64,000 bases of DNA from Fasciolopsis buskii (GCA_008360955.1 LUCM01005111.1:59608-123607), one strand, 5' to 3'; positions 1 to 14,394 are shown, counted from the first letter of the stretch. Program-made: numbers and translations. Notes: generated from the letters alone by a model not told the origin.

Positions 1-2729
1 ATTATTACAAATGACCATATTTATGCCACGGGATATCACAAGTTACCAGTTTATCCTTCTACTTACATAAATGGGCTCCCATCGCTGAATAACAATCGCC
101 CGTACGGATTGAATCATTTGAAAGTCATTCGCCGTTGGTTTTGACCGTCGGACTGCTTTCCTTTCAAATTTTTAACCACTTCTCAGGCTGGGTTCGCTTC
201 CAGTTTGTTTGAGATGCCATTCGGCAGTGGTGAGTCTACGTGTACGTCACGTGATACAGTTCGGTGTAGTTTCTCGCTAGCCTGGGCAAAAAGCTAACCA
301 ATGAGAACCGTGATGGCAGGTGATCGTGAAGTCCAAACATTCCTCGAATGCCACTGGACAGAATGTATTATGCTAACCAGGACATCTATTATCCACATAA
401 GCGCAGGAGCTGTAAATATAACTTGAACGTGTTTCCCCGATTGTTGTAGCCTTGTCGTTGTCTTCATTTGTGTAGCTTGGGTCGAAGTCACCGAAGTGCT
501 CTTTGGTAATTCGTATCCGTTCGTTATTACGACCGAGCGAATTTCGCATGCCGATTCCAAGTGCAGATATGACGTCGGCTCATCCTAGGTGGGAGATTGA
601 ATCGCCTCGAAAAAACTGGCAAAACTCATGATATTCCGCCTATTTGGAAATTGGCTTCTCGATTTTACAATGGACATTCTTCCAGAGGTGTCAGCTACGT
701 GTGGGCAGATCGGCCTTATGCTCGCTCTACGGATGAGGTTAGGTGATGCTCCCAAGTTGGAGCAGTAGAGCAGCAAACGGTCTTACATTTGATGGCTTTT
801 CAGTAAAGGCTGTACTGTGCATTTCTTTTCCTCACTTTCATATTTTGCTTCTAGTTTGTACCTGAGGATATACGGTGACCTTGCTTGTGAAATAAACTGC
901 ACAAAGCAAAGATGTTATGCTCTCTGTCCAAGTTCACTTCGGAAAAAGGGTGTTTTGGTATCTGACATGGCTTTTACCAATTTATCAAACATTAACAACA
1001 GGCGTTACGGTATCTATACTTTACTCGCAGTCGAAATCGGGTACCGTGAGTAACCCGGGGGGCACGGCGTTTGACAACGTTCGCGAAATCATTAAAACAA
1101 ATTCCGATTAAGTTAGGGGCTAACATGTCAGACTGACAATCTCTTATTTTCAGGTTTCCAGTTCTGATCGAGTCGCGTAGAGTTTACACAACAGTCATTG
1201 GTTCAAAGTTTGCTGAATGATAATTCGATCAGCGATAGTTTATCTATGATGGTCAGTGCCTAAATGAGCGTTGATATCATATTACTAACCATTTTATGAG
1301 CAAAATTAAACGTCCTATCTCTAATCCTGATCACACTTCATGACCGGCTAACGTCGTGACATCTCAACCCGAAGTCTACGGGTTAAAATCCTCTTGAACC
1401 CGATCAACTTCCTACTGAGCAGCTCTCTGTTGACCTCGAACCCCTTCATGAAAGCTATTAGCATCGTTGCTTCATTAATAAAAAAACGAAATCATACAAG
1501 ATAAAAAAGGAGGAGTCATCCTTTCAGATGCCTTATTTAAGTCGGTGACAGAAGAAGAACAACTGTTGGTTTTACATTTTGGTATGATCATCACATATTT
1601 ACAAAATCAAAAGATTCTTTTAGTGCCTAAAGAAAAGAAAGATATTTTAAGACACTGATCGCGTTTTGGTAATGGTGTGGACCAAAACGTATGAAAAGAT
1701 GCGAACCGAATAAATGGTACACGGTTATCGCACGCCTATTGGGCTTTCTGTGATTTTTTTCCTATTTCGTCGTCTTCAAAACGAACAAACCTGTACTGCT
1801 CATTCTCCTCGGTAATTAACCGACTGGTCACCAGGCCCTCTGAACACGAAATTTACCCTTCAAACGTGTGTTGTGACTTTCAATCGGAACACACCAAATC
1901 GACTGAGCGCTAATTGGGTGCCAATGAGATTTTTTCCTCCCGTGCACTTTGGCCGTCGTCTTTACGCGAACACGATCGTAATCAAACGCAGTCATTACCT
2001 CTGGTCGGCAAACGTTTGACTTGTTTATTTTATCATTCCTAGATAGGGAAAAATTTATTTTTGTCATAAGACAGGTAAAAAAAAAAACGTGCCTCCAGTT
2101 GTTTCCGGAAAACTACAGTCTTTTTCCATTGATCTACCCGGTGCATCGCACACGAGATTGGAGAAAAAAAAACTGGTGATTTACGATTCTGACTGTTCCC
2201 TACCCAAGACGTGCCGACTAGCACACGAACTAACGATCTTGTTTGATGTGTGATTTCCGTACTAGATTGCACGGGTTTTTCATGTATACTGGACGTGTAT
2301 TACTTGGAGTTACATAAACTATTGTGGCTAAGCAGGAATGTTATGTGCCAACCGAAACCGATTGATCCCATTTGATTTTACAAACGGTTCCTGGTCCAAT
2401 TTGTTTCTCAGTACCGACAACCTAGTATTTCCGCCTTGAAACGGATGATCCAGTTGAAATCGTGAGCCACAACGGTGTTCCGTCTCCCGTAAACGGTTCA
2501 GGCGGATTTACTCAAACCGGTTCCGTCGAACGGGACGAGTGACTCTAATTCCATCTAAAGTGAGCTATCTCATCGATCTTAAATCTGATATGGATTTCTC
2601 AGGGCAATAGCGCTCATCCACCTCGTTGAAGTATGCTGACCTCGCCAACGTGTCATTCCGCTCAACCACAGTTTGACTACGTCCAAAAGGGTTGTGGATC
2701 ATTCACTCGAACACACAGCGTGCACATAT
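1..2729. other. No gene recognised
   Basis: Unique AT-leaning sequence. Open frames are under 90 codons and carry no motif I know. Confidence 0.6.
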
Positions 2730-2925
2730 GTTTTATAGTTTTATATCTTTTAATTCCTTTATTAATGAAATAACACTGTACATCATTTTTCAGGAGGAGC
2801 ACGGAGCCAGCAGAGGGCTGCCAATTGGGGAAGTTGACCGGCGGCGGGAGGATTCGGACCCGTGACCTTCACGCCCGAACGGCAAGTCCTTGTTCGTTTA
2901 GCCACCGCCACCTATCGGATTTCGA
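2730..2925 (-). mobile_element. tRNA-derived SINE, copy 1
   Basis: On the minus strand the head begins GGTGGCG, which pairs with CGCCGCC 70 nt later like a tRNA acceptor stem. A TGGCTAAACGA A-box-like segment and a GGGTCCGAATCC B-box lie between them. The tail (CCGGTCAACTTCCCC, then a form of TTATTTCATTAATAAAGG ending in an A/T-rich run) is shared with the copies at 16.7 and 61.9 kb. These elements use RNA polymerase III and are mobilised by LINEs. Confidence 0.75.
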
Positions 2926-4555
2926 TTTGGAATCGAACTCCGGTGGTCAGCGGGGAAGTGAAACAACTAACCTCGGTGCTATCCACGCCCAGCTTCTTCC
3001 GCATTCTCATAACTTTATGAGGGGTAAAATTTGCTGACCTCGTAAAAATTGGTGCCAACCATTTGTGTTCTATCATTTGCTCTGTTGTAGTTTGAGCAAT
3101 TGATTTTAGTTGGAATCTTATCTCGTTTTCTTGTTTCATTGTCGTTTTTTGATAGATACATCTTGATTAACAAATCACAACCAGGAAACTTTGATTGACA
3201 TTTTCTTGATACACATTTAGACGATTAGACCGCCGGATGGGATGTTACGTGCCACACAAATTTCGAGCGGGTTGTTCAACCATCCGGGGATTATTCTTGT
3301 CTATAAACTGTTTCAGAATCCGGAATAATATTGCTTACTTGATCGACAATGGTCTGGGTCCCTTAAGTCAACCGTCACATCGACATGGACAACCGGGTGT
3401 TTCCGATCCCGTAGGGGAGCCGTGGATGTCTACGGGTAATCAGTGCTATTCAAGTAGGGTTGCAATATCCAACAATTTGTGGTGAATTGTGCACATCGGT
3501 TCTTCTCCTCTCCTTCTTCTCCGTTGTTTCGTTTCTTCATCGTGATTCTGATGACATTTGAACCGTAAACTGATGTCTGTGCCCAATGCGTGCTTTTCAT
3601 TCTCGTTCCAGTGTCCCTCGGTTCCGTTGAGTATTTTAGTTTTAAGATTCATACCTGGAACTTTATGATTCTACCAGTTTGACTGGTAATCGCAGACAGA
3701 CGTTTGTCCCAGTAATGTCCAATCATGGTGATATTTGGCCCCCGGTCAAAATTGGGCGAGGAATTTTACGCGATCAAGGAAGTGTTGACTGACATTTTGG
3801 ACGAAATTCGATCAATGTTACATCGCATACGGCATCTTTTGGTGACTGACACTCGGGGCAAGTCGCACACAGTTCAGTTCTCGCACTGCAGCAAATGATG
3901 GTGGAAGACCATCGGATCGGAGAATATGGGCCGTGGAACTTCCTCACCGTCGATAGCAGTCCCCGTTTGTCACACTAAGCCTGGGACCGTTCACTCGTTT
4001 ATGCGTAGAGACGAACAGAGCAGTCCGACCGGGGTGTCTGCTATGTTCAGGATGTCAGTTCCACCCTCTGAATGTATCCCGTCCCAATGCTGAGCCCTAG
4101 CGGGTCCGGGGAATGCAGAATCCGTTCAGGCATTTCTTGATGTCAACCCGCGTATCAGGTTAGTTTACAAGTGACAATGCCCTTATTGTTTCCAAACTAA
4201 GTCAAAATAATTCCGGTTTATGTCAAAATGTTCGGGATAAGTGAAAGACTTCTTTTATGTTGCACCGGTGTTCGCAACCCCATTTCTGCTAGTAAGTCAC
4301 CGGCCAACAGTGTACTAACGTAAAGCAGATCGTATTGCGGGGACTGTGTAAAAGACATTCCACCTGGCGAGTCAGACGGTGGTTCGGAATAATGTTGACT
4401 CGGTTACAAATTATTTTGACGTGATTGCAAAATACTAGGGAAAATGGGGCAGTTTTGCACATGAAGACATGCAGGACGAGGAGTCATCAGTCCGATATTT
4501 CGTTAACGCAATAACCAAATACATCATCCTCAAGAAGTGGGAGCGTCTACCAAGT

Positions 4556-4645
4556 CGGCCAGTTGACCAGCTACCAGAGGAGTCAAATTCACGACCTTCG
4601 GGCTAAAGTGTCCTGATTTTGATCGTTTGACCACCACGTGTGGAG
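4556..4645 (-). mobile_element. tRNA-like SINE head, diverged
   Basis: The minus strand reads GGTGGTCAAACGATC, then CCCGAAGGTCGTGAATTTGACTCC, paralleling the head of the 2.7-kb SINE (GGTGGCTAAACGAAC .. CGTGAAGGTCACGGGTCCGA). The family tail is not seen, so this is a partial or related element. Confidence 0.45.
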
Positions 4646-6171
4646 TGTTCATTGTTTCAGGTTATGCAATCAAAGCTTGTGCTTGGGAGATTGTTGAAAA
4701 ACACTTTTTTTATTTTAATTTGCAGGATGACTTATCTAGAAGAATGTTGAATGGTATCGTGACTTTGGTAAGGGTGTAGCTTTTGGAATAGGTCGCTTGT
4801 CATCGAAATAGAAACCTGTTGGAACTGGATTTTGACAATTCAAAAAAATCGAAGACAGCTTTCGTTCCAAGACCTGACAAACACGAACCAATTTCCGTCC
4901 AAACTTCAGATACATAAAAACTGTCGGTATGCTAATTAATCCGTGCTCTGTCTCCGCGATTCATCCGTTAGTCCAACTAGGCCATATCACAATAAGCTAC
5001 AGACGGCAAATGGTACGGGTAAGCCAACCTTGACTGATTCCGAATTATCCCATTTTCGTTCATGCAAGTTATTACCCCACACAGACAGAAGATAAACCCG
5101 ATGTCATGTGAAATTGGTCAACTCGAAGAGAATAAACCGCCTGCAAAGGGCCCACCAGTCAGGTTGTCCGACCGGATAAATGCAAGATAACATATTAGGG
5201 AAGATTTTCCGCTAGTTGATGTGCATTCATGCCCAGTATTTGATATACAACAGAAAATGCGTCAACCATTGTAGGGCAAGCAAGCACTACCGACTAATCC
5301 AACATTTGAAACCCACGAATTTGCAATGTTATTTGTATGTCTGTTTTACTTGCATAGGCTTACATTATTCTTTGGTTGCCTGTTTTCGCAACCTTTACAA
5401 TTATTCCAGCCACCTAACTTAGATGACACTGTCATTTGGATGATAGGATGCGATCTCAAAAACTAGGAAAATTTAGTCGTCACCATCGCTGGAGGTACCA
5501 TGACGAGACTCTATTCTCCTGGATCAGACAGTTCAATGCGAAATCCCTCACGGAATCGCTCCACTTGACAGCCTCTTATTGGAATCACAATTAAAGAAGG
5601 TGAAATGAGAGAAGTCGAAGATGCAACCCGTTCTTCTTCGAATCTCACAGTACCAGAGCGTGGGACACGATAAAATCTGGTCGAATAATTTTTTTCAAAA
5701 ACATTAAACTGGAAACGCTAATAAGGCCAAAAATGAAATAGCCATGAAAAGTTTGTTCAGATAGTAAAGAACTTTGACAAAAACAACTCAGAATGATCCT
5801 GCAGAAGGTCAGTTGATTTCAATGATGCATTGAGATTTCTTCTGGAAACCTAAGTTTCTCCAGAACGGCGATTCTGTGGAATACCAATCTTCTGTTCGTT
5901 TGCCATCTACTTAAAGTCACTCTGTCTTTAAAAGCCGTGTCAACGAACTGGTTTCAGCTTGCACATTCCTCTTTATCCCTCGTCCATAACCGTATGTCAC
6001 GTGATTAATGGGTTAACCTGTGGTGTAAAACACCTTATTCATAATTTCAAAAAAAAAACATTCCTGGATTATTTTTCGACCTGATTCTCTTCTACAATGA
6101 TTTTATTATTTTTACCAACAAAATGAATATCTGTGATTGTTATGCCGTTTGCCACCTGTCCAGCATTCACC

Positions 6172-6256
6172 TTTACTCAAGATCCACCGTTTGTAAACGG
6201 TCAATGTGGCGGTAACTCGACCTGAAACTCGTGCATTCGAATCCCACTGGCTAGTT
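6172..6256 (+). mobile_element. tRNA-like fragment
   Basis: AATGTGGCGGTAACTCG followed by GTGCATTCGAATCCCAC resembles an A-box region and a B-box at suitable spacing. No tail is recognised. Confidence 0.3.
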
Positions 6257-9020
6257 CTCTGATGATCTTGATATCCTCCTTGAATACGACGTATTTTGTG
6301 GTCCCAAAATTTGAGATAGTCACATTGAAAGCAAACATCCAATGTTAATTTTAGCATACTCATGAAAAAGGAACAATTTTGGACGTAGTCTACTCGCTAG
6401 GCAGAACTAGATAATTATAAAATCAAATTTAGATCGACCTGTTTGATATCACTTTAAAATGGAAACGCCAAATCACATCCACGCATGGCATTGACTATGC
6501 ATCGTCCTGCATTTTAACATCGACTGATCTTTGATCTCAGTCGGCTAGGGGAAACAGTGGGTGGTAAGTAGAATACTGAATCCATCATGCACGCACGAAG
6601 TGATTGTTATATTTCGAAAAATGTTCTCCCAATGTAAACTTTGACAATAAACTACTTGGGGATCAATGATGGTGCTCATCAAATCCCTGTTCGATTTTGA
6701 CAAAACACTTCAAATTAGTCATCATTTGTTTCGACCAATCCCGGGAACAGAATGGACGAGTGGACGGATTTTTCGGCTGAGTTAGGTTGTTGCCCATCCG
6801 AGGAGTGCGACGCGTGGCGGTTGCACCGTCAACCGAAAACGTGAATTAGAACCGTAAAAATTCTAACCATTTATAACCTGATTCAAAAGCGAACATGTGA
6901 ACAGTCGCTTCGGTGTACTGGAAGCCATTTACTTAATTTCTTGTAAAAATTTGTTTTTTATCTTTGTCGTGTTGAGTGCATGAAAGTACGGAAAAAGGGT
7001 CTCTGTCGAACGAACCGTTCGCTTGGATGATTCTCCAAAACCTACCCTCGGGTTATCTGCAATTCATCGTTGTTTTTCCGTTCAAGTTCAAATGCCCAAG
7101 AATCTCCTTGAAGCGAGTAATGAATAAATTGATTGGCTGCATGACGAGTATTCCCGCATAAGTGTGACGTTTCATTTTCATCACTGATGAACATGCACGC
7201 TGAACTAATGGGTTGCACAAACGATACAAAAAACTAAACTCTCCCCGTTAACATTTATTTTCCGGCAGCCCGAGGTGATATTTGAAATATATCCAAAACC
7301 TGACCACATTTTTAAAACAGATCGATCACTGTGAATCCAAAGCACGTTTTGATTGTTGATAGGTTTCGAAATTGAGGTTTTTTTCCAGACCCTGATTTTG
7401 TCTGAGCTGTGCACGAATCAAAGTCATTTCATCGGTCGGCAACACTAAACAACTGATTGCATACTTACTAATAGTATTAGGATATATCCAATTTGAAGTG
7501 TCTGGGTCAAATGAGACGAGATTTCAAAAGACAGTTCATGTCTTATTCCTCGATACTTTGGTACCCTAGAAATCAGTGATCAATTGGGTCCTTCCATAAG
7601 AGAACGCCATCAATGGAAGTCTGTGATTAGCAACAATTGTCGGATACTTCTCTATCACCCAGAGTCAGATTGAACGATCTTATCACAGGCCCGGAGAGCT
7701 AGAACATTTGCTAACCAGTACAAAACATTGATGAAAGCCATACCTCGTACTCAACCATTCACGGTCTCAGTGAAACTCGTGACAAGTTTGCTTATTTCCA
7801 CCTCTCTGGATTGGTCGATGTTTGAATACAAAACACGTGACTACTGTGTTAATCAGTTGACAGTAAAGCCTTGACAACCATGTCTATGGGTGTTTGTTTT
7901 GTCTTGTCCATGACAGACAGGATTGGTGTTAGAATAAAAGAAAGAACAACTTTTTTCCATTTTTCCCAGTTCGACAAGAATAGGATGATGAACATATGTT
8001 GTGTCTGCTGAAGTTGAACAGAACTCGCGGAAATTGTGTGACTTGACATGACAAGCAGAAACGTGTTGTTACACGGCCAGACAGCAAAAGTCACTTTTCC
8101 CCGGTGAATAATCACGGTGCTCGGAGATGATCGACGTAACGACTGGACGTGACGGAGAAACATGTTTATTATCGGCTAGAGGAGGAATGAAAAGGAAAAA
8201 TGACTACGTGGGCAAACTCCTCCCTGGGTGAATTTTTTCTCCCCTGTTTCGCGTTTTTTTTGCATCCCATGCATCTCGCGATAGAGAACCACGTGCTTCA
8301 CTAATCTTTCATAATATTTTTAGAAAACGAACCTCAAAATCAAGCAGCAGGCAACCAGAAGCAAAGTTCGTTTAGCCCACTCTCCTTCACCCGGATAGGA
8401 ATGGGCTACGATTTCGTGAAACCCATTGCGACTGAATTATTCTTCCCGCCCGTTAGGTTCCGCTTATTGAATTTGGCCAAATGATGAGTTCAACGGTCAT
8501 TTCGTCTCTAATCTTACACGCGTCGTTCTCCCGTACCCTATCTGCGACTCTAAATCATTTCTTTGTTGGAACTGTTTCATTTTGCGATCATGACGAACAC
8601 CAGCTTTGGGATTTTTGGGATCATGGAAAAAGTGTGGAGCCACAATGGTCCACTTGTATACCATGGACCAGACCTGGGCCACAAATGAGCCACGCCATTG
8701 TTCTAATGCCATGAAAGTGTAACCACCGACTGTGGTGAGCGAAAATTCCGGACATGCACGTTTATCCTGTTAGAAAGTAAAAGCCTCATGGGACCAGTTT
8801 ATGATAACATTAAGACCAGTATTTTCTGATCATGCCTTGTGGAAATTTATGCACTAAGTGGTACAATGAAGTCACTTTGACAATTCCTCCAAAAGGATCC
8901 GATATGTTGATGATGAAGTGCATTTGATTGTAAAACTTGCCATGAGAAATGTAGTTGAAAAGTTGGCGCATGACATCTACCAAAAACGCTGTGTTATTAA
9001 CATTATATCATTCACAATAA
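6257..9020. other. No gene recognised
   Basis: The longest open frame is 104 codons (minus, 7849-8163) with no domain or splice context. The Penelope-like fragment begins abruptly at its right edge, a likely 5' truncation point. Confidence 0.6.
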
Positions 9021-9900
9021 AATAGTTTTGTTTTGTTAGGAAAAACGCAAATGGACCCATTTCATCAACACCTAAACACAACGGTGTCCAGCATAACATT
9101 CAAAAAGGAGGAGAAGAAGACTTGGCTCTACCGTTTGTCGACGTACTAATTATGAGGCAATCAAACGGAAGCATAGAGACAACCATCTACAAAAAACCGA
9201 CGACGACGGACCGCATACTCAATTTCAAAAGCAACCATCCAACCTGTCACTTAAAGAGCTGTGTGCATACCCTGTTCCATCGAGCCGACACACTGCGGCA
9301 CAAAGCACCTACGGAAACAAGAGCAATCTAGTTTGTTCAAGTTATTTGCGGCCAATGGATATCCAAAATCTTCCATCAACGCTTGTATTCGCAGAAAACA
9401 GAGGGCAAATACTAAGAGGATTAAATCGATCGTGGTACTTCCATACACACGGGGAGTATCCGAAGCGGTCGGACGCATCCTATGTCCACTAGATATCGCA
9501 ATCACCCACAAACCGACCGGCACCCTGAAATCTACTCTATTCAAAGGAGAAGATCGCGTCGATCAGCCCGACCAATCAGGGGTAGTTTATGCCATTCCGT
9601 GCCTCGGATGTAACAAACAATATGTCGGTGAGACAAGCAAACAATTACGCACACGCTTGCACGAGAATAGCTTTGCCATACGACGCGTTGACCCACATTC
9701 GCAGATATGGAACCACTGTGCACAAACAGCCCATGAGGTCAACATCAACGCAAAGGCAACGCAAAGGCCCAACAAACGTAAAGGGATAGCGACTGATTCT
9801 CGAGGCCCTCCACTCGATTAACTCGTTCGATCGGCATGCCGAGAATGATAAACATCACGTCATCTCTACGAGATCCACGACGCAGAATAGCGAGACGAAC
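9021..9900 (+). pseudogene. Penelope-like retroelement, 5'-truncated: RT end + GIY-YIG endonuclease
   Basis: This is the remains of a Penelope-like element polymerase. It starts just after where the YVDD catalytic box should be: NSFVLLGKTQMDPFHQHLN (9021 on) matches the family pattern following that box. It then reads LPFVDVLIMR..TTIYKKPT..TDRILNF.SNHP and a stretch ending HRADT, typical of the end of the RT. Next comes the linker and a GIY-YIG endonuclease: VYAIPC (about 9585) and YVGET (9621) with the family cysteine pair and R..H..E downstream, then HSQIWNHCAQTAHEVN and LEALHSINSFDRH. The reading frame shifts near 9115, near 9290 and between about 9750 and 9790, so the element is dead. Known role: target-primed integration of Penelope-like elements. 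Confidence 0.85.
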
Positions 9901-12900
9901 AAAAGAACAGTGCAGCAACCAAGCGATCCCATTAAATCAATTATTTACGTATGACGACGAGCCCTAGTTTGTATATATACATATATGCATATCTAGCTAG
10001 CGGTAGCTGGAATTCCAATTGATTTTTATTCATTTTTAATAAGTCTTACTCCATAAGAAGCGTTCATTTGTTTGTGAACTCTACTCGTATTCATGCTTAA
10101 TTCAAAAGATTTTTTAAGCGCGTTAATTGGTGTTCGCTGAAATGGCACAATCAAGTCCAATTTATATTGCCGATGATTGAAAAGTAACAAGTGACTATCT
10201 TTTTGGGAAATTAATTTCCTTGGTCATTTCGTCTCCATACCGACAATTATTGGCAATAATATCTTTTGCATTATCGGCAATGTCGCTGTTGTTCTTGTTG
10301 TCGTTCCTGTTTTATTGTTGTCCCTCCTGGCGTGTTCACACATTCTCTACGTCTTTTCATACTCGAAAGACAATCCACAAAGCGACAGCGGCGCTATGTT
10401 CACGGTTCAAACTCAGTTTGACAGTGGAACAAAATAGTTTCGCCGTTCACTTCATTGATGAAGTGAATAATGAACAGATTACTGACTAACCAGGAAAATA
10501 TCGTTGATATAAAAACAATCTTCCCGGGAGATGATCTTAGTCCTGGAGGCTTTCGGTCAGTGGACAAAATCTCGACCTCATGCACAAAAGATTTTCGAAG
10601 ACTTTCGGTGTTTGAAACCCACTTTATCCTAGTACTATTGGTACATAGGGTGGGAGAATATTATCGGTAGCTCAAAATTTGAGCGACGGGTACAAGGCTT
10701 TAAGTTTCAACCTTTAAGACAGACACTGAATCAGAACAAACTAAGGTGGTTGGGACCCGTTGTTCGTAGGCCCACAGAATGACTGTCTCGTTGTCAGCTG
10801 TCCTTCGAGTCAGATAATCCATGAGAGACGGTTCGTCGTGGCGGATGATACGGGGAAAAGTATGACAATTTTAGCCGGGGGAATCGACTCGTGTTGCGAT
10901 TATTGAGATCCCCTCAAAAGGATAGTTTGAGACAACGGAAGATATGGCCCAATTTCGCCGTCTGTGGCACTCTTGGATTCAAATTCACTTCACTCATTTT
11001 TCAGTCATCCTTCCACTTCCACTCCTCGTTGGCGGCAACCAAAATCAGAGCATGTTGTTGCCATGTGAACTAAACTGAAAGCATCCACGTTACTTTTACA
11101 ATTGAGACAAACTCATCGACTTCCGGGTTATGATAAAACTTTTCTCAACTGAATGTTGACCTCGGTAATCTTGAACATTGAACATCAACAAACTATGCTA
11201 CGTGATTCCAATTCGGTGGTTAAGAACCCGTTATTCTGGGAGTACCCTAATCGGACATCAGTCACAAAACACAAGCAGGCCATTACTCGCACATTCCCAG
11301 CCGCAGGGCTTTGCACCAAGAAAACCAATCGATGAACTGGGCTCAACCAACGTGACTCTCATTGTATATCACATTCCTACTTCATATCTTGTACATAGAT
11401 TTACCCACTATTTTGGCGACAGTTATATCAACAGCAGGAGACTGTCGGAAGAGGTGCCACGGCGTAGTCCGAAGCTGCCGGAACTCAACGGGCAATAATC
11501 CAAATGGTGACCACTGGTCGTCAATTGCGAAACATGTGATAACAACAAAATGCCCACACACGAGCTTCCAAGTAAGTTGTTCTAATCAGCTGATATGATC
11601 CAGTTCTTTTCGGGGAGGAAAGTGTTAGCACAGAGTTGAAATTTATCAAGTACATGGCGTCAATTCTTTGCAGTGCAGTATTTAATCTTTATGCCCATTC
11701 AATGCAATTACTAGCTGGATATTGCTTGATTCCCAGCTCAGTTTTTCATGTAAGCGGTTGAAGAAAGTAGTGAGAAATACGAACATTCTTCCCGAGTGAT
11801 TTTCCGCTACTGTTCATCCGGATGAGGAGTAAGCAAATTTCCAAAACATTTCGTATCAATACAAATAGATAGTTTTTAATCATAATATCCCCTTTTTCCC
11901 AACTCATTTCTAAGCAAGACTTACGACGGATCACAGTAGGACTCTACCACAAATTCACCATCCACGGACGTCTCTAACGATTTAAATGAGATTCTATTAT
12001 TAGCTGAAGGAAGCAGTGTACACGTATGAAAATTATTGGCTAGAAAAATACCAGATACACATACCCGATAGAAACCAAAACGCCAAAATCTAATCCTACG
12101 ATCCCGGGAGGAATTTTGTTCATTTATCTCCAACGCAAACGTACAATTAAAGCAAAATTCACTAGAATATTTATGATGATGTGCGGAACTTGTGGCCAAT
12201 AAGTTTCCTTTAAACGATTCTCAAATTATGCCGGGAAAAACACGAAAGAATGATATATCATGGAGCTGGAAGGTCAACCATGCCAGAAGAAATAACCGAA
12301 GTTTGTGCTTCAGGTGCTACACAATTCATTCAAACGACTACACTTAAAAAGGCAATACACACTCGGATTTGCTTCCAGGATGCTTACTTCGTCAGGAAAT
12401 ATTCAACGACAAACTTCAGAAAGAAGCTAGTTATTTCCGAATGGAATACAATTTTGCAATGCCTCGAAATTTTAGTTTACACTTTTGGTATACCGAAGAA
12501 CCGCAAAATGAATGTTTATCAATGTATTCACAAACTCGATTGTAGGACTTTTCTTCATCATCCACCTTAGGCAAAATCTGGGCTCCTGATTTTGACAAAT
12601 GAATGACACCGATTTTTAATACTTCTAGCAACTACATTTACCGGTAGTATATTACTGAGTGATTTGTATTAAAAAAGAGGAATCTAATTCATTATTTATC
12701 CCACTGTCTGTCACATAAATGTCCAGTTAATTAAGTCCAACATTCTGCCTACGACCCCAGGTGAATTATTGAGTTACTGCATGGATGAAAAGTCAATTTA
12801 AGAGTGATAACAAAATTCGATTGAAAGCTTTTCACGAGTCAAGGCAGAACGATACGGTATCGGGAATGTCTACCTAACGAAAGGTAATAACCTCCAAACC

Positions 12901-13499
12901 TGTTGTGTCATTCCAACGAAATTTCCTTTGTCCCCTTTTCATTTTTTCATTCTGCCAAGTATACGAAAAAGCTCACTACAACTAATAATGAACTATAGTA
13001 ATCATCCGTTTTGGATCCATTGCATTTTTACCAAGGAAGTCAACTGGGCCACTCGGCGAAGTTAGTTTTCACATTCCGGATTACTGTTTTTGACTATTGC
13101 CTTACAGTGTGCATTTTTTCGTTGAAATTCATGAGAGAGCGAATTTCAGTGTAAAGTTTATAAGCTTTTGTGAAATGCGCACAAAATGCTTCCCCCCTGG
13201 GAAAATCAGGAAATTCAAGCAACACCCAGACGTATTGCACTATGCTGGGCCGTATTTTAGCATATTGTATTGTATTATATCACATCACGTTGCACTTATA
13301 AATGGATTTGAAAATTTATGTTACTCGAAACTTAAGTTGTTCGGTTTTCATAAGGTTCTGATGACGGAAGTTGGCGTTTAAACTTTTCATCACCAATCGA
13401 GATGACGTCCCTCGTGGATTTGCACCGAAGAAATACCTTACCAAATAGTGTAAATCGCAAATTACCAATCAGTCATCAACCGGCGTGGGTGATAGATAG
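9901..13499. other. No gene recognised; between two Penelope-like remnants
   Basis: There is a short TA-rich stretch at 9975-9994. Two 106-codon open frames (11178-11498 and 12250-12570, plus) match nothing I recognise. Confidence 0.55.
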
Positions 13500-14295
13500 G
13501 AAGGCAGAATGTTGGACGTACCATTCCAAAAATTGCAACTGGCATTGAATTACATGTGAGGAATTGCCAAAAAACGAAATGGCTGTCGTCAGCTAAGAAA
13601 CTGGAGAAACTTGTAAAACATTCCGAAGAAATGGGAAATAGAACATGGATCAACAGTCTGTCATCTCGGCCACTATCAACCGAAGTGCATAACACACTCA
13701 AAAATGGGCTCATTGTCAACCTGAGAGACGCTTCAAACAAAAGAGTATCTGGCTGAATTGCAACACTCGTTCAAGTCATCGGGTTTCCCAGAGAACAAAC
13801 CACAGTCCCCAACATGCTCCGTCCAAAATCATTCAACGTTCTCTTGGACATGGAATACAAAGTACTATGCACCCTGAGGAAGAACAAGATGTTTGTAAGG
13901 TTCTTAAATCGGCAGGCTATGGGACTAAGCATGAGATGTGTATAAACATGACAACGACACAGTTAGAGGACACGTGAAGAGGTTGAACAAGATCTAGTGT
14001 TATATATAGTGACAACATATGACACGTGGATAAACCTAGACCACACCTCTGGATGAATAGACTATTCAGCGGTATAAAACATACGGTTGATAATTGACAG
14101 CCGGAATGGAAGAATTTTGATAAGAAATGCAACTTTAGCTCGACAAATGTGCACTGGGAAGTCGACAGCATCATACTGCATAATCAATCCGCCAAATTGT
14201 CACCGCATGTTCACTAGTATCTAGTAAATTCTACGGTTACCCAAGTGCCACATGTCGGAGTACTTTGCTAATGTCATACAACTGTAATGAAAGAT
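13500..14295 (+). pseudogene. Penelope-like element N-terminal region, decayed copy A
   Basis: One frame reads INSLSSRPLSTEVHNTLKNG, then IATLVQVIGFPREQTT and YKVLCTLRKNKMFVRFLNRQ after a stop at 13754-13756. This follows the Penelope-like N-terminal pattern (NLS..LT..E...L..GL.F, then a short helical region, then AL..L.KDK..V.LPADKG). Further on, KFYGYP at 14226 and, one frame over, PKCHMSEYFANVI resemble the FYGLPKxHK box. Stops and frameshifts fill the middle. Assignment rests on pattern recognition, not on a search. Confidence 0.6.
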
Positions 14296-14394
14296 TTACC
14301 GATTACTGTCCTCAGCAATTTGAATCCTCTGGTGAAATTCAACAACTGTTGTGCTTGCGACTTCCGTCAAACGCGGGCTTATGGAATAAAACCA

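Noticed and set aside
3370..3378. AACCGTCAC, the first bases of a flatworm spliced-leader-like sequence
   Set aside because: The match ends after nine bases, and no leader donor site or small RNA context follows.
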